Positions 1 to 6,160 of a DNA stretch of 11,580 nt are shown in pieces. Where the stretch lies: contig JAVBMF010000014.1 in the NCBI GenBank assembly GCA_031552735.1, positions 1 through 11,580 of the forward strand, written 5' to 3'. The notes beneath the pieces were generated by a model. That model searched no databases. It saw nothing but the letters and a program-made list of their open reading frames with translations, and was not told the DNA's origin. Made by a program: the position numbers and the translations under genes. The number at the start of each line of letters is the position of its first letter. Within the stretch, counting starts at the first letter, position 1. Source of the DNA: JAVBUY01 sp031552735. Its GTDB lineage: Bacteria > Bacillota > Clostridia > Christensenellales > Aristaeellaceae.

Positions 1-279
1 AAGCTGATGATGGCGCGCTATATGTACCGGCACATCGGCGAGCGGTTCCACGGCCATATCTCCAGCGTTGTTGCGTGGGGCTTTTATGTGACGCTGCCCA
101 GCACCGTGGAAGGGCTGGTGCACGAGCGCACGCTGGGCGAGCCGTTCTCGGTCAATCAGGTGACGCACTGCCTGGTTGGCGAGCACACCGGCAAGGTGTT
201 CCGTCTTGGGCAGGCGGTTGAGATTCAGGTAGAAAGCGTTGATCTGGCAAGCAATCAGATCAACTTTGTGCTGGTGTGA
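1..279 (+). CDS. rnr: Ribonuclease R, C-terminal fragment (S1 domain)
   Basis: This is the last 92 codons of a gene that begins before the window; the frame is open from base 1 and ends at TGA 277-279. RNase R is a 3'-to-5' processive exoribonuclease that degrades structured RNA and works with SmpB/tmRNA in quality control. The visible part is the C-terminal S1 RNA-binding domain: the segment from GERFHGHISSV through WGFYVTLPSTVEGLVH to the final QINFVLV has the usual S1 beta-barrel pattern (G.I..V..WG..V.L....EGLVH). The protein stops right at the end of the S1 fold, so the lysine-rich tail seen in many RNase R proteins is absent. The catalytic RNB domain lies outside the window, so the assignment rests on the S1 domain and its resemblance to RNase R. 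Another S1-domain RNase II-family protein is the main alternative. Confidence 0.8.
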   Translation, partial: KLMMARYMYRHIGERFHGHISSVVAWGFYVTLPSTVEGLVHERTLGEPFSVNQVTHCLVGEHTGKVFRLGQAVEIQVESVDLASNQINFVLV

Positions 280-282
280 GCG

Positions 283-768
283 ATGAAGGGTAACAAAAAA
301 GACAGCTATATGGGCGACGTGGGCATTATTCGCAAGCTGGACGACCTGCCGGAACTTCGGCAGCGGCTCATCGAGGCGTTTGACGCAAAGAGCGACGATC
401 ACCATGCGATCTCCGACTACAGCATCCTGCTGGGCGAGCACGTACTGGCGCTGACCGGTATGGCGCGCTGCGAGGCCATGGACGCCTGCATGGACATCAA
501 CCGGCGCTGGCAGCGTGGAGAAGTGCGCTTTCAGGCGGCGCGGGACACCGCCGGGGTGGTGCTTGACCTAGCGCGAGTGGAAAAGGATCCGGTTAGGGCC
601 AAGACGCTGCGTGTGCTGGCACAGGTCGCCAATACGCCGCACGTCAAGCGCCATGCGCTGATCGCATCGGACTACGCGGTCAAGCTGGTCAATGTGATGT
701 GCCCAGGGGACATGCAGGCGGTGCGCAAGGAGCGCGAGGCACAGATCGCGATGATGGAAGAGGTATAA
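283..768 (+). CDS. Imm5-like 'putative immunity protein' family protein
   Basis: A 161-residue soluble protein, almost entirely helical by composition, with no signal peptide or membrane segment. Features recalled from the Imm5-like family annotated as 'putative immunity protein' are a C...MD.C.....RW..GE block (Cys63 to Glu80), an AARDTAGVVLDLARVEKDP segment (85-103), and a C-terminal H120-V-x-x-H124-A-L-I-A-S-D-Y-A-x-K motif. Family members were named from polymorphic-toxin neighbourhoods, but many, like this one, have no toxin beside them, so the function is open. The start ATG lies 3 bp after the rnr stop with no strong ribosome binding site, which suggests translation coupled to rnr. An in-frame ATG at 310 is a possible alternative start. 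It is probably co-transcribed with rnr and ends at the hairpin at 837-860. Family assignment is from memory of the motif. Confidence 0.6.
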   Translation: MKGNKKDSYMGDVGIIRKLDDLPELRQRLIEAFDAKSDDHHAISDYSILLGEHVLALTGMARCEAMDACMDINRRWQRGEVRFQAARDTAGVVLDLARVEKDPVRAKTLRVLAQVANTPHVKRHALIASDYAVKLVNVMCPGDMQAVRKEREAQIAMMEEV

Positions 769-836
769 AACATCATGCCGCCGGTATCGCGCTTTTGCAG
801 CCGCGTTGGCGACCGGGTGTGGCGTATGCAAAACAG

Positions 837-860
837 AAGAGAGGCTTCGCAGCCTCTCTT
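837..860. terminator. Bidirectional terminator between the plus-strand pair and glmM
   Basis: A perfect 10-bp inverted repeat (AAGAGAGGCT / AGCCTCTCTT) closes on a 4-base TCGC loop. It lies 3 bp past the glmM stop and about 70 bp past the stop of the upstream plus-strand gene. The flanks are only moderately T-rich on each strand (GCTTTATT on plus, CTGTTTTG on minus). The convergent position makes a shared terminator the natural reading. Confidence 0.75.
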
Positions 861-863
861 GCT

Positions 864-2216
864 TTATTGCGCCAGATTCTCCAGCAGGGTCGCCAGCTCG
901 TAGACATCCTGATCAATCTCGCCCTGATCCGGGCCCTCGATCATCACGCGGATTACCGGCTCGGTGCCCGATGGCCGCACCAACAACCGCCCGCGCCCTT
1001 CATATTTCTTTTCAATGGCGGCCATCATGGCCTTGACGTCGGCGTGTGCCAGCACCGCGTCACGCTTGTCGCCCGCCACCTTGGCGCTGATCTGTGCCTG
1101 TGGCAGCACCTGCATCACCGACGCGAGCTGCGCCAGCGACTGCTTGGATTCGACCATGGCGGTCACGAGCTGGATGGCGGTGATGATGCCGTCGCCGGTG
1201 GTGTTGTGGTCCAGAAAGATCACGTGGCCGGACTGCTCGCCGCCCAGATTGTAGCCCTTGTCCAGCATCTCCTCCAGCACGTAGCGGTCGCCCACGCGGG
1301 TCTTGATGAGCTGGATGCCCTGCTTTTTCATGGCGATGTCCAGCCCCATGTTGCTCATCACAGTGGCCACCAGCGTGTTCTTGGTCAGGCGGTTTTGCTT
1401 TTTCAGGTGCACGGCGCTGATCGCCATCACCTTATCGCCATCGACAATCTGCCCGCGCCGGTCCACCGCCATTAGCCGGTCCGCGTCGCCGTCAAACGCC
1501 AGACCAATGTCCGCGCCCAGCTCGCTAACCAGGTCCTGAAGGCGCTTGGGATAGGTCGAGCCGCAATACTCGTTGATATTTGTGCCGTCCGGCTCATGAT
1601 AGTACGCGCTGACATCGGCACCCAGTTCCTGAAAAACGATCGGCGCGATCACCGACGCCGCGCCGTGCGCGCAATCCAGCACCACGCGCAGACCGTCAAA
1701 GCGCACCTGTGTGGTGCTTTTCAGATACTCGATATATTGCCGCTGTGCATTGGTGGCGTTGCGGATGATGCGCCCGACGCTTACCCCGGTGGGCAGCGTA
1801 ATGGGCAGCGGCACATCGCCGCGGATGATTTCCTCAATGCGGTCCTCCAGCGCGTCGGGCAGCTTGCAGCCGTTGCGGTCAAAAAACTTGATGCCGTTGT
1901 ATTCCACCGTATTGTGCGAGGCGGAGATCATCACCCCCGCATCGGCCTCATAGAAGCGCGTCAGATACGCGACGCCCGGTGTGGGCAGCACGCCCAGCAG
2001 CATCGCGCGGCCACCCACAGAGCAGATACCCGCCATCAGCGCCGCTTCCAGCATCTTGCCCGAGATGCGTGTGTCGCGCGCGATCAGGATGGTGGGGCGG
2101 CGCACGTTGGACGCCAGTACCGCCGCGCCCGCCTGACCGAGCTTGAATGCCAGCTCGCAGGTCAATTCGGAATTGGCGATGCCGCGCACGCCATCGGTGC
2201 CAAAGAGCCTTGCCAT
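864..2216 (-). CDS. glmM: Phosphoglucosamine mutase GlmM
   Basis: Converts glucosamine-6-phosphate to glucosamine-1-phosphate in the cytoplasm, the step before GlmU on the way to UDP-GlcNAc and peptidoglycan. At 450 residues it has the normal family length, and all four alpha-D-phosphohexomutase domains are present. Key sites are the N-terminal RLFGTDGVRG (residues 3-12), the phosphoserine loop ISASHN with Ser100 as the catalytic phosphoserine, the metal-binding DGDADR (242-247), the sugar-binding GGEQSGH (325-331), and the phosphate-binding RPSGTEP (414-420). The TDGVRG and GGEQSGH motifs favour GlmM over phosphoglucomutase or phosphomannomutase. The start is fixed by a strong AAGGAGG six bases upstream of the ATG. 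It appears monocistronic, with a -10 box at 2256-2261 and the hairpin at 837-860 after the stop. Nothing in it looks broken. Confidence 0.97.
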   Translation of the reverse strand: MARLFGTDGVRGIANSELTCELAFKLGQAGAAVLASNVRRPTILIARDTRISGKMLEAALMAGICSVGGRAMLLGVLPTPGVAYLTRFYEADAGVMISASHNTVEYNGIKFFDRNGCKLPDALEDRIEEIIRGDVPLPITLPTGVSVGRIIRNATNAQRQYIEYLKSTTQVRFDGLRVVLDCAHGAASVIAPIVFQELGADVSAYYHEPDGTNINEYCGSTYPKRLQDLVSELGADIGLAFDGDADRLMAVDRRGQIVDGDKVMAISAVHLKKQNRLTKNTLVATVMSNMGLDIAMKKQGIQLIKTRVGDRYVLEEMLDKGYNLGGEQSGHVIFLDHNTTGDGIITAIQLVTAMVESKQSLAQLASVMQVLPQAQISAKVAGDKRDAVLAHADVKAMMAAIEKKYEGRGRLLVRPSGTEPVIRVMIEGPDQGEIDQDVYELATLLENLAQ

Positions 2217-2255
2217 GGGATTGCCTCCTTGCTGCGCAGGTTGCGCAATGGAGCT

Positions 2256-2284
2256 ATTATAGCGTATGTGGGGAGATTTTGCAC
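2256..2284 (-). promoter_or_regulatory. Probable glmM promoter
   Basis: On the minus strand a perfect TATAAT (plus coordinates 2256-2261) lies 39 bp before the glmM start. The -35 region 17 bp away reads GTGCAA, a poor match. The -10 is convincing; the -35 is weak, so the promoter may be extended, activated, or slightly misplaced here. The predicted leader is about 30 nt, too short for a glmS-type ribozyme or riboswitch. Confidence 0.5.
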
Positions 2285-2346
2285 GGGTTTGAGGGAAAAT
2301 ATTCTTTCTGTAATGTAAATAAAGAAAGGGGACGGAACATCATACG

Positions 2347-2374
2347 CAAAAAAAGAGCGCCGCATGTGCGGCGC
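2347..2374 (-). terminator. Rho-independent terminator of the MarR gene
   Basis: Read on the minus strand, an 8-bp GC-rich perfect stem (GCGCCGCA / TGCGGCGC, plus coordinates 2357-2364 and 2367-2374) is followed by TCTTTTTTTG. It starts about 18 bp past the stop of the MarR-family gene and separates it from glmM, which is transcribed in the same direction. Confidence 0.9.
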
Positions 2375-2391
2375 CCGGTATGATGGCAAAA

Positions 2392-2850
2392 TTACAGTGC
2401 AGATAGAATGCGTGTGAGGCTTTCGAGTGCTTGGGCGAGCTCCTTGAAGTCGCTGGCCGACAGATGGTCTGCCTGTTGCTGCACCTGCTCGGCAATGGTG
2501 CCGCGAATGGCGGCCAGCTTCTCGGTGCCCGCGTTGGTGATGACCACATTGACGACACGACGGTCGGAATTGTCGCGCTGGCGCTGCACCAGCCCCAGGT
2601 CCAGCAGGCGGTCTACCAGCGGCGTGATGTTCGGTTTGGCAATGCCCAGCCGGTGCGAAATGTCCGACACCGACAAAGAGCCGCCGTCGTTAAGCATGGT
2701 CAGCACCTGCACATGCGAAAGCGGAATGCCGTGCTCTGTCTGCACCACGTCCATATGCAGCAGACGCTTGCGCAGCAGCGGAAGCGCGTGGAACATATTC
2801 TGCGCCACATTGTCTATCATCTTCGGATCAATACTCTTCTTCTTTGCCAT
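2392..2850 (-). CDS. MarR-family transcriptional regulator
   Basis: A 152-residue winged helix-turn-helix DNA-binding protein, expected to act as a dimer and often to repress its own gene. N-terminal helices for dimerisation (about 8-40) precede the DNA-binding core at about 44-108: the helix SVSDISHRLGIAKPNITPLV holds the recognition segment, and the wing contains RQRDNSDRR, a very typical MarR D.R (D96/R97) signature. A C-terminal helix pair follows (110-152). The frame is open further upstream, but the ATG at 2848-2850 is chosen because an AGGAG lies 8 bases before it and the conserved fold starts there. The gene points away from the operon beginning at 3182, with about 330 bp between them, and a palindrome inside its promoter (2915-2937) suggests autoregulation. 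The ligand and targets cannot be told from sequence. Confidence 0.92.
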   Translation of the reverse strand: MAKKKSIDPKMIDNVAQNMFHALPLLRKRLLHMDVVQTEHGIPLSHVQVLTMLNDGGSLSVSDISHRLGIAKPNITPLVDRLLDLGLVQRQRDNSDRRVVNVVITNAGTEKLAAIRGTIAEQVQQQADHLSASDFKELAQALESLTRILSAL

Positions 2851-2912
2851 GCGATGAACTCCTGTTCTGGCGGCGACACAAAATACAGCCGCAGCTATTT
2901 GCAATGATCATC

Positions 2913-2941
2913 ATAATATACATGCAACACGTATATTGATA
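2913..2941 (-). promoter_or_regulatory. Probable promoter of the MarR gene with internal operator-like palindrome
   Basis: On the minus strand TATCAA (-35; plus 2936-2941) and TATTAT (-10; plus 2913-2918) are separated by 17 bp. The spacer is filled by a near-perfect inverted repeat, AATATAC at 2915-2921 and GTATATT at 2931-2937, with an inner TG/CA pair that keeps the symmetry. Size and symmetry suit a MarR dimer site, and a protein bound there would block RNA polymerase. The assignment to this regulator is inference from position. Confidence 0.5.
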
Positions 2942-3118
2942 GAGTATCATGATTGTATACGATTTTTGCGCAAACTGCAAGACCTGTTTCGTAGAAAAGA
3001 TATCAATTCTTGGCAGATAAAGGCTAAAAAGAAGATTTTTTGTCGGATGGGAGCGTTCCGAGGATATGCTTCGTTATATTTTGCGAACATTTATGCGAAA
3101 ACACTTGGGGCAAGGCGG
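2942..3118. other. AT-rich intergenic region upstream of the motor operon
   Basis: This stretch between the MarR promoter and the operon promoter is clearly more AT-rich than the surrounding genes. The frame of the downstream channel gene stays open through it, but there is no ribosome binding site at its ATGs and the residues it would encode do not resemble the channel family. I see a short palindrome (ATCATGAT at 2946-2953) near the MarR promoter and no convincing gene, RNA or terminator. Confidence 0.5.
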
Positions 3119-3147
3119 TTTACAGGCTGCCTGTCATCGGGTACAAT
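3119..3147 (+). promoter_or_regulatory. Sigma-A type promoter of the motor operon
   Basis: TTTACA (3119-3124) and TACAAT (3142-3147) are separated by exactly 17 bp, close to the vegetative consensus. Transcription would begin near 3154, giving a leader of about 28 nt. This decides the start of the first gene: the in-frame ATG at 3146 sits inside the -10 box, while the GTG at 3182 lies downstream of the expected start site with an AGGAGGGG before it. Confidence 0.75.
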
Positions 3148-3181
3148 GGCGGTAGATATTCCGCCGCGAGGAGGGGAGAAC

Positions 3182-4630
3182 GTGCTGGACGCTGTGACGA
3201 CCTGGGCGTGGGCGCGCATGCCCGATATGCTGGTGTACGCGGGCATCGTGTTGGTGACGATGGTGGCTATTTTGAAATGCTGCGCGCCGGTATCGCGCAA
3301 CACGCACGCGTTGCGTCGCGCTACCCGCCGCATTTTGGCCGATGCCAAGCAACAGAAGAACGCGCAGCCCGCATGGAACAATGTGCGCTTTCTGGGCGCG
3401 CCGCTGGAAAACGAGTGGGCCGCCTTCCTGCAAAACGCCGAGCAGCTTGACGCGCACGGCGATTCCTGCGATGTGGAACAGTATATCAATGCGGACACCG
3501 CGATCTACAATGCCGCCAGCACTTCGCTGGCGGATATTGCCCCCGGTGTGCTGGTGTCGCTGGGCATTCTGGGTACCTTTTTGGGCATCACCAAGGGCTT
3601 GTCCGGCCTAACGCTCAATGATTCGGTGACGATCGCCGCGTCCATCCAAACGTTGATTGGCGGTATGAGCGTCGCCTTCCTGACCTCGATTTGCGGCATC
3701 GTCGCGTCGATGCTTTTTCACCTGATCAACCGCTATACCATTGGCCGCGCGATGCGGGCCCTGAATCGTTTTGTCGAGGTGTTCCAGCAATACGCGATGC
3801 CCAGGCCCATTGATTCGGATGTCAAGATGCTGTTGATGCAGCAGCAACAGACCGACTATCTGCGCACCTTTGTCGAGGAGGTCAGCCTGCGCACCGCTAC
3901 CCAGATGGAACAGGCCATCCTGCGCGCACTGTTGCCGGTGCAGCGGTCGATGGACAATTTCATCGTCGCCGCCACGCGCGAGCAAGTGGAGGGCATTGAC
4001 CGCGTTGCCGCGCGCTTTGTCGAGCGCATGAACCTTGCGCTGGACGGTCAATTCAAGCAGCTTGGCGCGACGCTGGACAAAGTGAACCTGAGCCAGCAGC
4101 ACGCGCAGGCCGACTTGCAGGCCGCTACCGCCGCCATCAGCGCCGTGACGCAGGATGTGGTGGCGCTTTCGCAGCAGACCCAGGCCACGCTGGACGCCAT
4201 GCAGCAGGCCATCGGGCAGGTGTCCGGTGCGCACGAGCAGGCAGGGCAGGCGGGACAGGCCAGCGCCGAGCTGCTTTCGCGCATGCATCAGGCCGCACAG
4301 GAACAGGCCGAGTACTTGGGCCAATTGCAAGCATACCAGCAGCAGTTTTTAGAGCGCACCGGCGACACCAATCAGGCGCTGGGCAAGGTGGCGGACAACA
4401 TGCAGACCGCGCTGGATTCGCTGAATCAGGGCATTGGTACGATGACCAGCGAATTTGACGCATCGGTGAGGGGGATTTCCGCCGCGGTCAAGGAAGTGCC
4501 CGACATGATGCACACCAGCGCCAAGAAGTATGGCGCGCAGGTGGAGCAGTTTGTTGCCGCGCTGGCGCAGCTGCAAAAGACCATGCAGAACTTTACCCAA
4601 GCGGTGGACAAGCAGCGGGAGGTTAGCTGA
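3182..4630 (+). CDS. ZorA-like MotA/TolQ/ExbB proton-channel protein with long helical tail
   Basis: The stator/channel subunit of an ion-driven membrane motor, 482 residues from the GTG start, which has AGGAGGGGA five bases upstream. Segments in order: a first membrane helix (about 16-33); a cytoplasmic stretch; the MotA/TolQ/ExbB core with helix 2 (about 119-138, containing PGVLVSLGILGTFLGI) and helix 3 (about 158-181, GGMSVAFLTSICGIVASMLF); then some 270 residues of predicted helix and coiled coil rich in Gln and Ala (about 212-480) that would project into the cytoplasm. The LGxLGTFLGI and GMxxAFLTSxxGIxxS patterns are those of ZorA and related proteins; Thr132 and the Ser/Thr of helix 3 sit where the ion path is expected. 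The tail is shorter than in canonical E. coli ZorA (over 700 residues in total, from memory). The stop is 2 bp before the next gene, so the pair is translationally linked. It could equally be a housekeeping ZorA-like motor. Confidence 0.85.
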   Translation: MLDAVTTWAWARMPDMLVYAGIVLVTMVAILKCCAPVSRNTHALRRATRRILADAKQQKNAQPAWNNVRFLGAPLENEWAAFLQNAEQLDAHGDSCDVEQYINADTAIYNAASTSLADIAPGVLVSLGILGTFLGITKGLSGLTLNDSVTIAASIQTLIGGMSVAFLTSICGIVASMLFHLINRYTIGRAMRALNRFVEVFQQYAMPRPIDSDVKMLLMQQQQTDYLRTFVEEVSLRTATQMEQAILRALLPVQRSMDNFIVAATREQVEGIDRVAARFVERMNLALDGQFKQLGATLDKVNLSQQHAQADLQAATAAISAVTQDVVALSQQTQATLDAMQQAIGQVSGAHEQAGQAGQASAELLSRMHQAAQEQAEYLGQLQAYQQQFLERTGDTNQALGKVADNMQTALDSLNQGIGTMTSEFDASVRGISAAVKEVPDMMHTSAKKYGAQVEQFVAALAQLQKTMQNFTQAVDKQREVS

Positions 4631-4632
4631 CC

Positions 4633-5595
4633 ATGCGCGTGAACAGCCGAACCCGCCCGCAGCGAGAAAACGCCAGCTACTGGACCTCGTACTCGGATAT
4701 GATGGCGGGGCTGATGCTGGTGTTCGCGCTGATCATGTTCTTCAGCATCTTTCAGTTCATCGAGTTGCAGGAAACCAAGGCGGCGGAGCTCAGCGAGAAG
4801 GAAGTGCTGCTGCTAAGCCAGCAGACCCAACTGGACACCCAGCAATCCCAGCTTTCCTCACAGTCGCTGACGCTGGAACAGCAGCGCGCGCTGCTGGCGA
4901 CGCAGCAGCAGGAGCTGGCCGCCGCCCAGCAGCAGCTTGCCATCGCGCAGACCGCCGCGCAGCAGCAGCAAACCCAGCTCGACCAGCAGTCGCTGCAGCT
5001 CTCCGCCCAGCAGACGCAGATGCAGCAGCAACAGCAGCGCATTGACGCGCTGATCGGCGTGCGCGCGCGCATTATCGAAACCCTGCGCGACGAGCTGGCC
5101 AAGGCGCGGCTGGATGTCGCTGTCGATCAGCAGACCGGCGCGATCGCGCTGAAAGGCGCGGTGTTGTTCGATGTGGGCAAGTCTGAACTGAAGCCATCGG
5201 GCATGGCGCTGCTCGACACATTCATTCCGCTGTATGTGCGCACACTGTTAGCGCCCGCCAACAGCGCGTTTGTCGGAGAGATCATCATAGAAGGACACGC
5301 CGACACCGACGGCGAATACTTCATCAATCTGGATCTTTCGCAGCGGCGCGCGTTTGCCGTGGCGCAGTATTGCTTGCAGAGCGGCTTTGGCGGGCTGACC
5401 GGTGAGGAGAGCCAGAAGCTGCGTGAGATCATGACCGCGAACGGGCGCTCGTGGAGCAATCCCGTGCGCGACGCGAACGGCAATATCAACAAGGAAGCGT
5501 CTCGCCGCGTAGAGTTCAAGTTTCGCTTGAAGGACGCTGAAATGATCACCGAGCTGAGCGCCATCATGGAGCAGAAGTCGGTGAATCCGCAATAA
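4633..5595 (+). CDS. ZorB-like OmpA/MotB-family protein with Gln-rich coiled coil
   Basis: The peptidoglycan-binding partner of the upstream channel protein, 320 residues. A short basic cytoplasmic N terminus leads to YWTSYSDMMAGLMLVFALIM, a single membrane helix (about 23-42) with Asp22 at its start, the counterpart of the ion-carrying Asp of MotB/ZorB. Residues 55-137 are an extremely Gln-rich heptad-like region (repeated QQxQL units), predicted coiled coil. The OmpA-like domain occupies about 165-300, with VLFDVGKSELKPSG, then GHADTDGEYFINLDLSQRRA (221-240), whose Asp and Arg residues bind diaminopimelate-containing peptidoglycan, and SRRVEFKF (290-297). It is considerably longer than typical ZorB because of the coiled coil, which may extend the domain across the gap to a thick wall. 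The GGGAGG at 4617-4622, inside the end of the upstream gene, is its ribosome binding site. Confidence 0.87.
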   Translation: MRVNSRTRPQRENASYWTSYSDMMAGLMLVFALIMFFSIFQFIELQETKAAELSEKEVLLLSQQTQLDTQQSQLSSQSLTLEQQRALLATQQQELAAAQQQLAIAQTAAQQQQTQLDQQSLQLSAQQTQMQQQQQRIDALIGVRARIIETLRDELAKARLDVAVDQQTGAIALKGAVLFDVGKSELKPSGMALLDTFIPLYVRTLLAPANSAFVGEIIIEGHADTDGEYFINLDLSQRRAFAVAQYCLQSGFGGLTGEESQKLREIMTANGRSWSNPVRDANGNINKEASRRVEFKFRLKDAEMITELSAIMEQKSVNPQ

Positions 5596-5608
5596 AAGGA
5601 GTGACAGC

Positions 5609-6088
5609 ATGCGCGTCATCGCATGGATACTGATCGCGGTGGTGGTGGTTATCGCCGCGCTGCTTGGCTACTGCCTGTACGCGGCGGAGATCAAAATCGG
5701 CGCCGCTGGCTGCAAGGTGGTGCCCGCCAGCGAGATGGCCGAGCAGTTTGCGCAGCTACAGCAAGATGTGGCCGACCAGGCGCTCAAGGGTATTGCCTTT
5801 AGCAACGAACCCATTGGTGAGATTGGCGCGTACAGCTTCCATATCTATACGGCGGCGCTGGCCAATCGCGGTTTTTTGGCCGCCGATTGGGTGGAGCTCA
5901 ATGTCGCCGCAGGAGAGGGCGACATCTTGCAGGTGACGCCGCAGTCGGTGAGCATGCTGCCCGGCATGAAAGAGGGACAGGTGACCTGCACCGTGCTGGC
6001 GCGCAGCGACGCGAGCACCGCCCGCGACTTGACGCTGACCTATTTTGTGTATGGACGTCCGTACAAGCTTGGCCTGAAGGCGCAGTAG
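5609..6088 (+). CDS. Membrane-anchored protein of unknown function, third gene of the motor operon
   Basis: 159 residues; I do not recognise a named family. Residues 3-24 form one hydrophobic helix after a short basic start (MRV), so the remainder is probably outside the membrane. It has no lipobox. Residues 25-65 are mostly polar and helix-like; from about 68 the pattern alternates as in a beta sandwich, ending with LTLTYFVYGRPYKLGL. The start is secure: AAGGAG seven bases before the ATG, 13 bp after the stop of the OmpA-family gene, so it belongs to the same transcript. By context it could cap, stabilise or gate the motor, or sense something outside the cell. It has no nuclease, helicase or ATPase motif and therefore does not correspond to any Zorya effector I know. 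Confidence 0.8.
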   Translation: MRVIAWILIAVVVVIAALLGYCLYAAEIKIGAAGCKVVPASEMAEQFAQLQQDVADQALKGIAFSNEPIGEIGAYSFHIYTAALANRGFLAADWVELNVAAGEGDILQVTPQSVSMLPGMKEGQVTCTVLARSDASTARDLTLTYFVYGRPYKLGLKAQ

Positions 6089-6102
6089 CGCCGGATCACA
6101 AA

Positions 6103-6147
6103 AATTTGAAAAAGAGCCTATGGTACAGCAACGTACCGTAGGCTCTT
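6103..6147 (-). terminator. Terminator of the Crp/Fnr gene, possibly shared with the motor operon
   Basis: A 15-bp stem with one mismatch or wobble (6112-6126 with 6133-6147) and a 6-base loop. On the minus strand it is followed by TTTTTCAAATTTTTG, a good termination tract for the Crp/Fnr gene ending at 6161. On the plus strand no T-run follows, so it would act weakly, as a 3' stabilising hairpin, for the operon ending at 6088. Confidence 0.85.
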
Positions 6148-6160
6148 GGCATATAGCGGG

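Noticed and set aside
699..1475. Plus-strand open frames opposite glmM, including one of 258 codons
   Set aside because: They are antisense to a complete and well-conserved glmM gene, are His-rich in composition, and have no ribosome binding site.
3066..3155. Small plus-strand reading frame of about 29 codons starting ATGCTTCG upstream of the motor operon
   Set aside because: It overlaps the operon promoter, has only a weak, badly spaced Shine-Dalgarno match, and shows no recognisable protein features.
2936..3181. In-frame upstream extension of the ZorA-like protein by up to 82 residues
   Set aside because: It contains the promoter, is AT-rich, lacks a ribosome binding site at its ATGs, and encodes residues unlike the family's N terminus.
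3182..5595. Flagellar MotA/MotB or TolQ/TolR assignment for the motor pair
   Set aside because: The long C-terminal helical tail, the LGxLGTFLGI-type helix and the OmpA domain with long linker fit ZorA/ZorB-like proteins better, and no flagellar, chemotaxis or Tol-Pal genes are nearby.
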